Source: an uncultured Lachnospiraceae bacterium
Lineage (GTDB): Bacteria > Bacillota > Clostridia > Lachnospirales > Lachnospiraceae
Direction: 5' to 3'
Length of the DNA stretch: 40,656 nucleotides
Assembly (NCBI GenBank): GCA_900551235.1
Contig: URUU01000016.1
Coordinates: forward strand, 1-40,656
In this document: positions 15,346 to 24,124 of the stretch, in pieces
Numbering within the stretch: position 1 is the first letter of the stretch
How the letters are laid out: the number at the start of each line of letters is the position of its first letter
The notes under the pieces: model-generated
Databases searched by the model: none
Told to the model about the DNA's origin: nothing
The model's input: only the letters and a program-made list of their open reading frames with translations
Position numbers and translations under genes: made by a program

Positions 15346-18300
15346 ATGTCAGAAAGGAGAAAAAGTGAAAAAAGCAACACAAAAAACAAGATGGCGGCTG
15401 TTTTTGTTATGGTGCTGGTACCTGGAACAAAAACAAATGCAGCAAAAAATTTTACAGCAACCTTTAATGGTGACTATCGGAAATGGAACCAGGGACAATC
15501 TGCATACTCAGAAATGAGATTGTATGGATGTTTTATCACTGCACAGGCAAAAATGCTTTATGAAGCAGATGTTAATCGCAGTGGTATGAATCCGGATACA
15601 TGGTACCAATACCAGAGAAGTCATAGTGGAATTGTAAATCCGCCAAATGATTCTCAGTTTGATAATTATAATCTCGCATTAACCTGGACCGGAATCCGGG
15701 CACCTGGGAATTATGCGGCATCTTACGGCAAAAAAATAGAATATCTCGGTTACTGGGATGCAAGTGATAATCAACTCTGGTTTAATATCAGGGCAGGCTA
15801 TTATACGATTCTTAATTTTGGCGGTCATTATGCAATTGTAGATAATGCAACTTCTCTGCGAACAGGCAGACTCTACTATTATGAGTCAATCAACAGAGGA
15901 ACGAAAAATACAGAGTTCTGGCCAAATGACCATCAGTTTTCCTGGAATGACAGTCCAAGGCTGCTGACAAGCGGACGGGTGGGCAGCCATGTCTACAAGG
16001 TAACGAATGCAAATCCGCCGAAACCGGGCAATCCGACAAATGTAGCGGTCAGCTCACAGAATCTCGGTATTGGAGATGGTTTGACCATTTCCTGGGCAAA
16101 TACTGCAAATGCGACAAGCTATCGGGTTAATCTGGTCTGCACGACAAACAGTGCTTACAGCCAGTCTGCGACTGTTGGAGGAACAAGTGCATCCTTTTCC
16201 CTTCGCCAGCCGGGTGTTTATCAGGCTCACATTACGGCAGTCAATTCCGCAGGAAGCAGCGGGGAAACCGTTTCCGCTACCTGTACGGTTCATCCAAATG
16301 TGACGGTTACTTACAAGGACTGGAATGGTGAAGTCATCGGGACACAGTCTGTAAAATATGGCGGAAATGCAGCTGCTCCGGCGGTACCTCAGAGAGAAGG
16401 CTATACCTTTCAGAACTGGAACAGTGAAGGGAAAAACCTGAAAGCCGATACCGAAATTCAGGCAGTTTATAAGATCAATACGTATTCTGTAAGCTTTGCA
16501 GATTACACAGGTGCAGTCATTGGAAGAGTGCAGAAGGTGGAGTACGGTTCAGCAGCCGCCGCTCCAACCGATATTCCGACAAAAACCGGCTATGTGTTTG
16601 CAGGCTGGGATACAACAGACTATCAGAATGTGAAGCGTTCCATGACGGTAACAGCAACTTATGTATGGGGAAATGCAGATCTTCCGATCGTAACAGAAAT
16701 TAAATCTGCAAAACGAAATGCAGAAGCTACCGGTTATGATGTTTCGGTGCGTCTGTCGAACTTCCCGAATAATTTTACAAAAGGTAAACTTCTTGTTACA
16801 CTGATGACAAAATCAGGAAAAATGGTTGCATCTGAAACTGCATCGATCAGTATGCCATCTTCCGGTGAAGTTACGGAAAATGTAACGGTATTATATTCCG
16901 GACTTGTTTCTACCGTACAGGTTTCGATGGTTGGCGTTGTAGATGATGAGACAACCGGAACACCAAAAGCAAAAACGGTTATGAGTGCGATCGATGTGGG
17001 CAATGAATGGTCAGACTGGAGCACTACACTCCCAACGGACAGTGATCTGATTACAGAATCAAGAACAGAGTACCGTTATAAAGACAAAAAAGAGATCCCT
17101 TCTGCCAGCACACCGGCAACACCGGCAGGGTTTACACTGGTATCTACAGCAAATACAGGAACTTACACAGACTGGAGCGGATGGACGGAATATTCTACTT
17201 ATGCACCAACTGCAAATAATCTGACGCAGGTTGGAACGACAACGGGATATCGCTATTATGCATTCCGATGCAGTTCCTGCGGAGCGCAGGATCCATATTC
17301 CGGAAGCTGCTCCAACTGCGGCGGTTCCATGTACTGGGTGGAAGAATGGGGAACATGCCGTGGAACAGAGTATGGACCAGGATATACAGGCGTAAATTCC
17401 GCTAAGGGAAAAATTTACTGGAAAAACCGCTGGTGGTATTTTGAATTCAGCAATGCATCCAACGGACAGGGAGGAAAGGGACAGCCAACCCGTACACTTT
17501 ATAATTATCGCACCAGACAGGAGTACAAAAAATATACCTACTGGCAGAGTGATTTCAGTGACTGGCAGGCAGATGCCGTTTCTGCATCTGATTCCAGACA
17601 GGTAGAGACAAGAACGGTTTATCGTTTCAAGACAAATTCTACAGAGGTTCCATGCTACAATTACAAACGTTATAAATACGAAAATGTAAATACCGGAAAA
17701 ATTGTTTATACTTACAGCAGTGTTTATGCAGACAGCATGGATTATCCGGGTGAATGGGAATACAATAAGACTTTCACAGAACTGAAGAAAGTCATGACAA
17801 CGGATGACGGCATTGAAATTTACAACGGAACCGGTGATAAATCCTGGTATCGTGCGGATATCAATGAAGAAGGTACAGTAACAGAGTACAAGACCACTTC
17901 TACACTGGAAGACAGTAATGGTGAAAAACGTACCCTGGACGGAACAGCAGAAGGATGTGCCGGAAAAGTAGCAATGCTGCTTGTTTACAAAGGACAGAAT
18001 GCCGATCCAATCGCCAGCCAGATTGAATATGCAGCACAGACAACAATTAAGGAAGATGGCACATATCATTTTGATTATGTAACAAAAGAAGAACCTACTG
18101 CAAAAACAGGAGATTTTATTATTACAGTAGGAATTGAAGGTGCTACACATTATCAGGAAATCGGCAGGATCAGTGCACCGAAGCCGGTATACACGGTTGA
18201 TTTTGCAGATGAAGACGGCAATACGATCGGTGAACAGAAAAAGGTAGTAGAAGGCGGCGAAGTAGAGGCACCGGAAGCTCCGGAAAAAGAAGGCTATGAA

Positions 18301-19539
18301 TTTATCGGATGGGATACAGGTCTGAAAAACATCCGCGAAAACATGGTTATCACAGCACAGTACCGCAAGAAAAAATGCACGGTTATTTTTGTAGACTGGG
18401 ATAAGACAAGCCTGAATATCAAAGAATTTGATTATGGTGATGTTCTGACACTGGATGCTCTTCCGGAAAAAGAAGGTCAGAAGTTTGATAAATGGACAGA
18501 TGCAGATGGAAAAGAAGTAACCACCGTAACAGACAACATGGTTGTGGAAGCTTCCTATAAAGATACAAAATATGTAGTTACCTTCCTTGACTGGGATGGA
18601 AATGTGATCAGCGAACAGGAAGTTGCCTATGGAGAATCCGCAACACTTCCGGACAATCTGCAGGAACCTGGCGCTGGCAAAGTATTTGACAGTTGGGACA
18701 AAAAAGACGAGGCGGGATTTGTAAGAAAAAGTATCGTTGTTTCACCGACTTACAAGTATACAGAGACAACAACAGAACCAGCTTTTACGGTTGCAAGCGG
18801 AACTTACCAGACGGCTCAGACAGTAGGGATGTACTGCGTGAAGCCAAATGTGGAGTTGTATTATCGAATTTATCCGCTTTCAGAAGAAGGTGGTCTGCCT
18901 ACAACAGAAGACCGCAGCGAATTCCAGTTGTATACAGCACCGATCCAGATTACAGAAAGTGCTGTGATCCGTGCCTATGCAAAGAGTGCAAATGCGAATG
19001 ACAGTGAGATTGTAAGCACTGAGATTGTTATTTCGGGCAACGGAAATTCATCAGGGGATAATACAGGCGGCAGCACAGGAGGAAATAATAGCGGCAATAA
19101 TAATGGCAATACAAATGGCGGTAACAGTAATAATACCAATACAAATGGTGGAAATAGTAACACTAACAACAATAATAATACAACCAATAATACAAGTATT
19201 ATTGTACCAAAAACCAGAAAACTTTCCATTAAGAGTCTGAAAAATGTAAAAGGTAAGAAAGTAAAACTTACCTGGAAAGCTCCTGCAAAACTGTACGGAG
19301 ATAACTTCTATGTAGAAAAATATACTATTATGTATGCAACGGACAAGAAGTTTAAAAAGAATAAGAAGACAGTGAATGTTAAAGCGACAACCACTGCCCG
19401 TACCATTAAGAGACTGAAAAAAGGAAAAACTTATTATTTCAAAATTCAGTATACGGTAAAATACAAAGGAAATAATGGTACTTTAAAGAGCGTTCAGAGT
19501 GCATGGAGCAAGGCAAAGAAAGTAAAAGTAAATAAATAA
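15346..19539 (+). CDS. Giant secreted C39-protease-like/Fn3/InlB surface protein
   Basis: The frame has up to 1,397 codons. Residues 35-205 resemble a papain-like C39 peptidase with Gln49 (KWNQG), Cys62 (LYGCFITAQ) and His161 (GGHYAIVDN). Then come an Fn3 domain (218-305), InlB-type repeats (310-440, motifs GYTFQNW and GYVFAGWD), a WSEW/zinc-ribbon module (550-765), a region of unknown fold, more InlB repeats (947-1140), a chitobiase-C-like domain (1145-1225), an Asn/Gly-rich linker (1228-1290) and a Lys-rich Fn3 domain (1293-1397). There is no LPXTG signal. The start is unclear: the good ribosome site AGAAAGGAG precedes GTG at 15365 (KKATQKTRWR), one base out of frame with the hydrophobic signal core MAAVFVMVLVPG and the rest. 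ATG 15346 has no ribosome site. One extra base in the A-runs at 15368-15385 would restore a normal signal peptide. Confidence 0.75.
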   Translation: MSERRKSEKSNTKNKMAAVFVMVLVPGTKTNAAKNFTATFNGDYRKWNQGQSAYSEMRLYGCFITAQAKMLYEADVNRSGMNPDTWYQYQRSHSGIVNPPNDSQFDNYNLALTWTGIRAPGNYAASYGKKIEYLGYWDASDNQLWFNIRAGYYTILNFGGHYAIVDNATSLRTGRLYYYESINRGTKNTEFWPNDHQFSWNDSPRLLTSGRVGSHVYKVTNANPPKPGNPTNVAVSSQNLGIGDGLTISWANTANATSYRVNLVCTTNSAYSQSATVGGTSASFSLRQPGVYQAHITAVNSAGSSGETVSATCTVHPNVTVTYKDWNGEVIGTQSVKYGGNAAAPAVPQREGYTFQNWNSEGKNLKADTEIQAVYKINTYSVSFADYTGAVIGRVQKVEYGSAAAAPTDIPTKTGYVFAGWDTTDYQNVKRSMTVTATYVWGNADLPIVTEIKSAKRNAEATGYDVSVRLSNFPNNFTKGKLLVTLMTKSGKMVASETASISMPSSGEVTENVTVLYSGLVSTVQVSMVGVVDDETTGTPKAKTVMSAIDVGNEWSDWSTTLPTDSDLITESRTEYRYKDKKEIPSASTPATPAGFTLVSTANTGTYTDWSGWTEYSTYAPTANNLTQVGTTTGYRYYAFRCSSCGAQDPYSGSCSNCGGSMYWVEEWGTCRGTEYGPGYTGVNSAKGKIYWKNRWWYFEFSNASNGQGGKGQPTRTLYNYRTRQEYKKYTYWQSDFSDWQADAVSASDSRQVETRTVYRFKTNSTEVPCYNYKRYKYENVNTGKIVYTYSSVYADSMDYPGEWEYNKTFTELKKVMTTDDGIEIYNGTGDKSWYRADINEEGTVTEYKTTSTLEDSNGEKRTLDGTAEGCAGKVAMLLVYKGQNADPIASQIEYAAQTTIKEDGTYHFDYVTKEEPTAKTGDFIITVGIEGATHYQEIGRISAPKPVYTVDFADEDGNTIGEQKKVVEGGEVEAPEAPEKEGYEFIGWDTGLKNIRENMVITAQYRKKKCTVIFVDWDKTSLNIKEFDYGDVLTLDALPEKEGQKFDKWTDADGKEVTTVTDNMVVEASYKDTKYVVTFLDWDGNVISEQEVAYGESATLPDNLQEPGAGKVFDSWDKKDEAGFVRKSIVVSPTYKYTETTTEPAFTVASGTYQTAQTVGMYCVKPNVELYYRIYPLSEEGGLPTTEDRSEFQLYTAPIQITESAVIRAYAKSANANDSEIVSTEIVISGNGNSSGDNTGGSTGGNNSGNNNGNTNGGNSNNTNTNGGNSNTNNNNNTTNNTSIIVPKTRKLSIKSLKNVKGKKVKLTWKAPAKLYGDNFYVEKYTIMYATDKKFKKNKKTVNVKATTTARTIKRLKKGKTYYFKIQYTVKYKGNNGTLKSVQSAWSKAKKVKVNK

Positions 19540-19551
19540 GCAGCATTTTTT

Positions 19552-19590
19552 AAAGAGATCATCTCAAAGAAAGGGGATGGTCTCTTTTTA
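19552..19590 (+). terminator. Terminator after the C39-like surface gene
   Basis: AAAGAGATCATCTC (19552-19565) pairs with GGGATGGTCTCTTT (19574-19587), with a few G-U pairs, and ends in a T-run. It lies 12 nt after the stop codon. Confidence 0.8.
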
Positions 19591-19776
19591 ACCAAAAAGA
19601 AGATATCCGGAACAAAAATGTAAACAGACTGTGCTAGACTTAAGACAAGATCAATACAGAAAAGAAAACAGGAAGGAGGAGCAGGTAATATTTGAAATGC
19701 CAGAGATAGCAATAATTTAACTGTTTCAAAAAATCAGGTATCAAACATGAATGAAGAAGGAAAGGAAGCGAACATT

Positions 19777-20433
19777 ATGAAAAAGTATTGGAAAATTTTT
19801 ACGATGGCAGCAATAATGATGGTGGTTTTGACACTTGGAGGGATTACGACACAGGCAGCATCACCGAAATGGAAGAAAGCCTGCAAAGCATATAACAAAT
19901 ATCTGAAGAAAAACGAATCTGCGTATACACCAGAATATGAGGGAAATTGGTATACTGCGAACACAGAAAAAAGCAGTACGATCAGTCAGTTTCTGATAGC
20001 AGATCTGGACAAAAATGGTGTACCGGAACTGATTGCAGCTCATATGAACGGAATGAAAGATCAGACCATTTATGTGTTTACCTACAAGAAAGGAAAAGTT
20101 GTAAAAGTAAAAGATAAGAAGAAAAAAACAGTAAAGATTGATGCACGCAGTTATACCGGTTTTGGCGGAAATTCCGTAGGAATTTGCAATAAGAACCATC
20201 TGCACGTAGATGAGAGCTGGGGTTCCGGTCATCATACCATCATATACAAAATGAAAAAAGACAAACTTACCTGTTATGCAGAATGGGAATGGAACAATAT
20301 GGAACAGAGAACCATTACAAAAATCAATGAAAAGGATGTACCGGAAAGTGTATACAATGCAAAGATCAACTGTCAGGTAAAGAAATGCTGGGTTGATAAT
20401 ACATCTTCTAACCGGAAAAAGTATGTAAAGTAA
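19777..20433 (+). CDS. Small secreted Lys-rich protein with Ca-loop-like motif
   Basis: The 218-residue protein has a signal peptide (MKKYWKIFTMAAIMMVVLTL, cleavage near TTQAA) and a mature part rich in Lys. The segment LIADLDKNGVPELIAAHM resembles the D-x-D-x-(N/D)-G calcium-binding loop of a common Firmicute lipoprotein/secreted family, where it is usually followed by beta-strands. I do not recognise the family more exactly, and no enzyme residues are evident. The start at 19777 has GGAAAGGAAG about 8 nt upstream; an ATG at 19747 in frame is less likely since it would precede the signal. It is followed 27 nt after its stop by another secreted protein, so the two probably form one unit. Confidence 0.75.
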   Translation: MKKYWKIFTMAAIMMVVLTLGGITTQAASPKWKKACKAYNKYLKKNESAYTPEYEGNWYTANTEKSSTISQFLIADLDKNGVPELIAAHMNGMKDQTIYVFTYKKGKVVKVKDKKKKTVKIDARSYTGFGGNSVGICNKNHLHVDESWGSGHHTIIYKMKKDKLTCYAEWEWNNMEQRTITKINEKDVPESVYNAKINCQVKKCWVDNTSSNRKKYVK

Positions 20434-20460
20434 ATTTTTAGGAACAGGAGGAAGAAAGGT

Positions 20461-21231
20461 ATGAATGTAAAAAAGAAATGGATTATGAGTTTGTGGGTTA
20501 TTATATTGATGTTTGTAATGTCCGTACCAAGTATGGCAGCTTCGCCGGCAAAACTAAGCCAAAAGAGCATGAGCCTTTATGAAGGTGAAGCAAAAACTTT
20601 AAAAGTTAAGGGAAAAAAGAAAAAAGTTAAATGGAGTTCATCAAATTCATATGTTGCGACGGTAAACAGTAAGGGAAAGGTAAAAGGAAAACATACAGGA
20701 ACAGCCGTTATTACAGCAAAAGTTTCCAAAAAGAAACTGAAGTGCAAAGTTACAGTAAAAACATTGCCGGATCAGTTCAAAAAAGTTTATCAGGTTGACA
20801 TGGAGATTTTTGCAAAGAAAACACAAGGTGGAATGTGGGGAATCGATACAGATAAAACAGATGAATATCTGGTAGATAATTACGGAAAGAAGTATCAGCA
20901 TAGTTTTTATGCAGGAAAAGGGACAGTCACATATCTTACAAATTATAAATATAAAATGTTCAGTGGAACGGTAGCTTGCCCAAAAGGATTGCAGCCAGAC
21001 GAATGGAAACCGTATATTGATTTGTATATTTATGGAGATGGTAAAAAAATTGCAAGCTTTCCTGCTATGAATTGTTATGCAAGACCAATGCCGTTTTCCC
21101 TGGATATTTCAAATTATGAGAGGATTACCCTGGAATGGAAATTTCAGGAACGCGAGGGAGTGATCTCAAGTATATGGGGTGACTGGGGATATTATGCGAC
21201 AATTTTTGATGGAGTATTTACCAAAAAATAA
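20461..21231 (+). CDS. Secreted Big2-domain protein with NPCBM-like C-terminus
   Basis: The 256-residue protein begins with a signal peptide (KKKWIMSLWVIILMFVMSVP, cleavage near SMAA). Residues 30-100 are a bacterial Ig-like Big2 domain with the motifs KWSSSNSYVATVN and GKVKGKHTGTAVITAK. The remaining 150 residues look like a beta-sandwich of NPCBM/carbohydrate-module type (SGTVACPKG, DLYIYGDGKKIASF, PFSLDISNYERITLEW). The NPCBM call is by motif resemblance only. AGGAGG lies 9 nt before the start. The protein probably attaches to glycans on the cell surface or in the gut; there is no sorting signal. A strong bidirectional terminator follows. Confidence 0.8.
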   Translation: MNVKKKWIMSLWVIILMFVMSVPSMAASPAKLSQKSMSLYEGEAKTLKVKGKKKKVKWSSSNSYVATVNSKGKVKGKHTGTAVITAKVSKKKLKCKVTVKTLPDQFKKVYQVDMEIFAKKTQGGMWGIDTDKTDEYLVDNYGKKYQHSFYAGKGTVTYLTNYKYKMFSGTVACPKGLQPDEWKPYIDLYIYGDGKKIASFPAMNCYARPMPFSLDISNYERITLEWKFQEREGVISSIWGDWGYYATIFDGVFTKK

Positions 21232-21285
21232 AAACAAAAAGAACAAAACATTGGAAAGTTGTAAAATAGAGATTTTCTAAAATAA

Positions 21286-21336
21286 AGAAAAGTCCAAAGT
21301 CTCATGCAGTTATGGAGAATTTTGGACTTTTCTGTT
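21286..21336 (+). terminator. Strong bidirectional terminator
   Basis: A 13-bp perfect stem, AGAAAAGTCCAAA (21286-21298) with TTTGGACTTTTCT (21321-21333), encloses a 22-nt loop. The 3' arm is T-rich on the plus strand. It closes the surface-protein block. Confidence 0.8.
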
Positions 21337-21360
21337 AGAAAAAATAAAGCAACAAAACAC

Positions 21361-21389
21361 TTGACAAACATCACATAGTCAAATACAAT
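21361..21389 (+). promoter_or_regulatory. Sigma-A promoter upstream of the Rpn-like gene
   Basis: TTGACA (21361-21366) and TACAAT (21384-21389) are spaced by 17 nt, close to consensus. The 267 nt between it and the coding start hold a tandem AAATTCAATG repeat at 21461-21480 but no supported gene. The long leader is unexplained. Confidence 0.65.
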
Positions 21390-21655
21390 AAACACAAAAT
21401 AGAAATGAATTATGTTTTATATTTCTACCAAACAGAAAAGCAGAATCATATTGCTTTTCAAATTCAATGAAATTCAATGCCGTTCGGCGGGAAAATCCAA
21501 CTTAAAAAAGACCTGCGTGAAGCGGCTTGAAGGAGTGAAATATTTTCATATACTTAAAAGTAGAAAGTATCACCTGAAATAGTATCTATTGTCTGGGATA
21601 AAGCTTACATCCTGTAGTTGCTTCGCGTAAAAGAACCAAAGAAAAGGAGAAGCCT

Positions 21656-22568
21656 ATGGGAGAAAAAGATATTACGGAAAAGATACTGGCAGATTATAAT
21701 GATGTATTTGCGGATATTATGAATGGATTACTTTTTGCAGGAGAACAGCGGATTCTGCCAGAAGCATTGGAAAATACGTCCATTCATTCACAGTACAAAG
21801 CAGAAGATGAAAAAGTACATGAACTGGAGCGAGACGTAGCAAAGTACTGGAAAGAAAAAGAAGTAGAGCTGGCAATCTGCGGTATTGAGAATCAGAGTGT
21901 TGTGGAGAAAAACATGCCGTTTCGTGTGATAGGATATGACGGGACAGCGTACCGCAGCCAGTTGCTGGAAGAGAGAAAAAAGATTCTACCGGTGGTGACA
22001 ATCGTATTATACTTTGGAACGGACAGACACTGGAACAGCAAGAAAAATATTAAATCTTTGATGGAAATACCGGAAGGACTGGATAAGTTTGTGAATGACT
22101 ACAGTATGCAGGTCTTTGAGATTGCATGGCTTACAGAGGAAGAAATAGAAAGATTCCAAAGTGATTTTCGAATCGTAGCAAATTTCTTTGTAAAAAAAAA
22201 GAAAGAACAAAGATTATATCCCGGATGATCCGACGGAAATAAAACATGTAGATGAGGTGTTAAAACTGTTGCAGGTAATGACAGGTGACGACCGTTATAA
22301 AGAAATGTTTAGGAAAAAGAAAGAGGTGCATAGTATGTGTGATGTGGCAGAGAGGCTGGAAAAGATGGGCATTGAAAAAGGAAAAGCAGAAGAAAAGAAA
22401 GCCAGCAGAGTAGAATTTATTTTGCGTGTGCTGGAAATGAAAGGAACCGTAGACGAAAAGATCAGAAAAAGAATTGAAGAAGAACAGGATGTGGATCTTT
22501 TGGACATTTGGTTTACAAAAGCATTAAAGGCAAATACCGTTCAGGAATTTGAACAGGCACTGGATTAA
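21656..22568 (+). pseudogene. Rpn-family PD-(D/E)XK nuclease/transposase-like gene, frameshifted at A9
   Basis: The first frame (21656-22228) encodes the N-terminal nuclease part, with an acidic core and the IENQ motif (ICGIENQSVVEKNMPFRV) expected for the catalytic strand of the Rpn/PDDEXK-transposase family. It stops soon after a run of nine A at 22192-22200. One base fewer in the run lets the protein continue as KNKDYIPDDPTEIKHVDEVL and on to the end at 22568, with the usual C-terminal helical part. Related proteins are usually about 300 residues, as the joined product would be. A-run slippage (during transcription or replication) could restore the frame in some cells or transcripts; assembly error is also possible. 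The start follows AAAAGGAG. Rpn proteins promote recombination; target sites are unknown. Confidence 0.7.
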
Positions 22569-22581
22569 ATGAACATTTCCC

Positions 22582-22627
22582 CTCTGCAGGAGCGACTTAC
22601 GGCAGGAACTCTTGCAGAGATTTTTTA
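22582..22627 (+). terminator. Terminator after the Rpn-like gene
   Basis: CTCTGCAGGAG (22582-22592) pairs with CTCTTGCAGAG (22609-22619) through 11 pairs, one of them G-U, followed by A and T6. Confidence 0.8.
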
Positions 22628-22657
22628 TCTTAGTCGAAGAAGACTCCCACTTCTAAC

Positions 22658-22684
22658 AGGACGCCACTGAAAAAGTGGCGTCCT
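22658..22684. repeat. Perfect 11-bp inverted repeat, unexplained
   Basis: AGGACGCCACT (22658-22668) and AGTGGCGTCCT (22674-22684) flank GAAAA. CTAAC precedes it and TAACAG follows it. There is no T-tract on either side, so it is not a normal terminator. It could be a REP- or MITE-like element or a transcript-stability hairpin. Confidence 0.5.
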
Positions 22685-22783
22685 AACAGTGCCATGTAAT
22701 TATGATTTGCCCTGAACCTGTTCTTAAATGGACTTCTTTCTGAATAAACTGTCATAAGAGTCCAAAAATGGGTGACGGCTTCG

Positions 22784-23491
22784 ATGTATGATCTGCGGTT
22801 AAAAAATATCAGTGCGGAAGTATGGATGGGAATATTGATGCTGGCGTGTGCAATTTTACTTTTTACGAGTGGTGTGAAAAATGTGCTTCCGGCTTCCGGC
22901 AGTGTAAAGAAGCAGGTTATTTTGATTGATGCGGGACATGGCGGTGATGATCCGGGAAAGATTGGGATCAATCAGGCGAAAGAAAAGGATATCAATCTGG
23001 CGATTGCAAAGAAACTAAAGGTTTGTCTGGAAAAGGCCGGATTTGAGGTTGTGATGACGCGGGACGCGGATGAGAGTGTAAAGGGACCGGAACAGGGAAA
23101 CAAAAAGAGTGCGGATATGAGAAACCGATGCACAAAGATCAGGGAGACAAAGCCGGCGATGGCAGTCAGTGTTCATCAGAACAGTTACACGGAAGAATAC
23201 GTGGCAGGTCCGCAGGTTTTTTATTATACGACTTCGGCGGAGGGAAAGGAAATTGCCGCATGTATTCAAGATGTTATGAATGTGGAGCTGCAGATTGAAA
23301 GACCGCGTGAGATTAAAGCGAATGACACGTATTACATATTGAAGAGGAGTGAAGCTCCTGCGGTGATCGTGGAGTGTGGTTTTCTGTCGAATGAGAAGGA
23401 GGCAGCACTTTTAATTACAGATGTTTATCAGCAAAAGGTAGCAGAATCAATCTGCAATGGTGTCCAAAAATATTTTGCGGTAAAAATGTAA
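22784..23491 (+). CDS. cwlD: N-acetylmuramoyl-L-alanine amidase, CwlD-like
   Basis: The 235-residue protein has one N-terminal membrane helix (WMGILMLACAILLFTSG) and an Amidase_3 zinc domain. The metal motifs are DAGHGGDDPG at the first His, a Glu in the KEKDINLAI region, and SVHQNSY with the second His; the catalytic Glu is in VIVECGFLSN. CwlD in Bacillus/Clostridium makes muramic-delta-lactam in the spore cortex, so a sporulation role is likely if the host sporulates, though a general autolysin role cannot be excluded. The start could be GTG at 22772 instead; neither has a strong ribosome site. The gene stands alone, with a MarR operon downstream. Confidence 0.85.
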   Translation: MYDLRLKNISAEVWMGILMLACAILLFTSGVKNVLPASGSVKKQVILIDAGHGGDDPGKIGINQAKEKDINLAIAKKLKVCLEKAGFEVVMTRDADESVKGPEQGNKKSADMRNRCTKIRETKPAMAVSVHQNSYTEEYVAGPQVFYYTTSAEGKEIAACIQDVMNVELQIERPREIKANDTYYILKRSEAPAVIVECGFLSNEKEAALLITDVYQQKVAESICNGVQKYFAVKM

Positions 23492-23546
23492 AGTATGCTT
23501 CCAAAAATATTTGATTTCAGATGAAAAAAATGGTGCGATATAACAA

Positions 23547-23593
23547 TTGACAAAAATTTTAATTCGCCTTATAATTGTTCGACAACGAACAAT
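23547..23593 (+). promoter_or_regulatory. Promoter and operator of the marR-ABC operon
   Basis: TTGACA (23547-23552) and TATAAT (23570-23575) have an ideal 17-nt spacer. Overlapping the -10 and the start site is ATTGTTCG (23574-23581)-ACAA-CGAACAAT (23586-23593), a perfect inverted repeat of the size bound by MarR dimers. It lies 21 nt before the marR start, so autorepression is likely. Confidence 0.8.
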
Positions 23594-23614
23594 CGGACGG
23601 GAGGTGAAGCGAAG

Positions 23615-24124
23615 ATGGAGTTTGGAGAAAAACGTGAAGTAGGCAGAGAGATTTTATCGTTATCCAATCTTTTATATCGAAAAATTGAGTACGATAAGAA
23701 AAGAAGTGGAATTTATGATCTCCAGTATGTCCAGGGCGGGATTATAAAGTATATTAAAGAAAATCCTCAAAAGGACATTTTTCCGCGGGATATCGTGAAG
23801 CGTTTCTGCCTTACACGCTCTACTGTTGCCGGCATTTTGCAGAAGATGGAGCAGAATGGTTATATTGAGATGCAGTCTTATCCCGGGGATGCGAGGCTGA
23901 AGAAAATTGTCCTGACAGAAAAAGGCGATGAAGCCAGTCATCTTGTAATACAGCATATCCAGAGAATGGAGCGTTTGCTGGTAAAGGATATGACAGCGGA
24001 GGAAATTGACTGTCTGTTTCAGCTGACAAAGAAGATTCGCGAGAACCTCACAGAAGATTTAAAATGTTCGATGAAAAACAAATGTTATGCAAAAAAAGAT
24101 AGTAAGGAGGCTAATCAATCATGA
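23615..24124 (+). CDS. MarR-family repressor of the downstream ABC exporter
   Basis: The 169-residue protein has the MarR winged-helix layout: a helical dimerisation N-terminus, HTH FPRDIVKRFCLTRSTVAGIL with the wing MQSYPGDARLKKIVLTEKG, and C-terminal dimerisation helices. It presumably represses its own operon at the palindrome overlapping the -10 and lets go when a compound binds. Its stop overlaps the start of the first ABC gene (ATGA), so repressor and exporter are co-translated. The tail is Cys- and Lys-containing (KCSMKNKCYAKKD), which may sense oxidants, but this is only a guess. Confidence 0.85.
   Translation: MEFGEKREVGREILSLSNLLYRKIEYDKKRSGIYDLQYVQGGIIKYIKENPQKDIFPRDIVKRFCLTRSTVAGILQKMEQNGYIEMQSYPGDARLKKIVLTEKGDEASHLVIQHIQRMERLLVKDMTAEEIDCLFQLTKKIRENLTEDLKCSMKNKCYAKKDSKEANQS

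Noticed and set aside
17059..18150. 363-codon minus-strand frame with hydrophobic, Cys-rich translation
   Set aside because: It lies opposite the C39-like giant gene, whose codon use and domains are clear; the Cys-rich text is an antisense shadow of Ala- and Thr-rich coding.
19025..19240. CRISPR-like or tandem-repeat signal in the AAT/GGC-rich stretch
   Set aside because: It is the Asn/Gly-rich linker of the C39-like protein; the repeats are irregular codon-level runs without spacers.
10359..19539. LPXTG or other sortase anchor in the surface proteins
   Set aside because: None of the C-termini has LPXTG plus a membrane helix and basic tail; they end in Fn3-type or WSEW modules.
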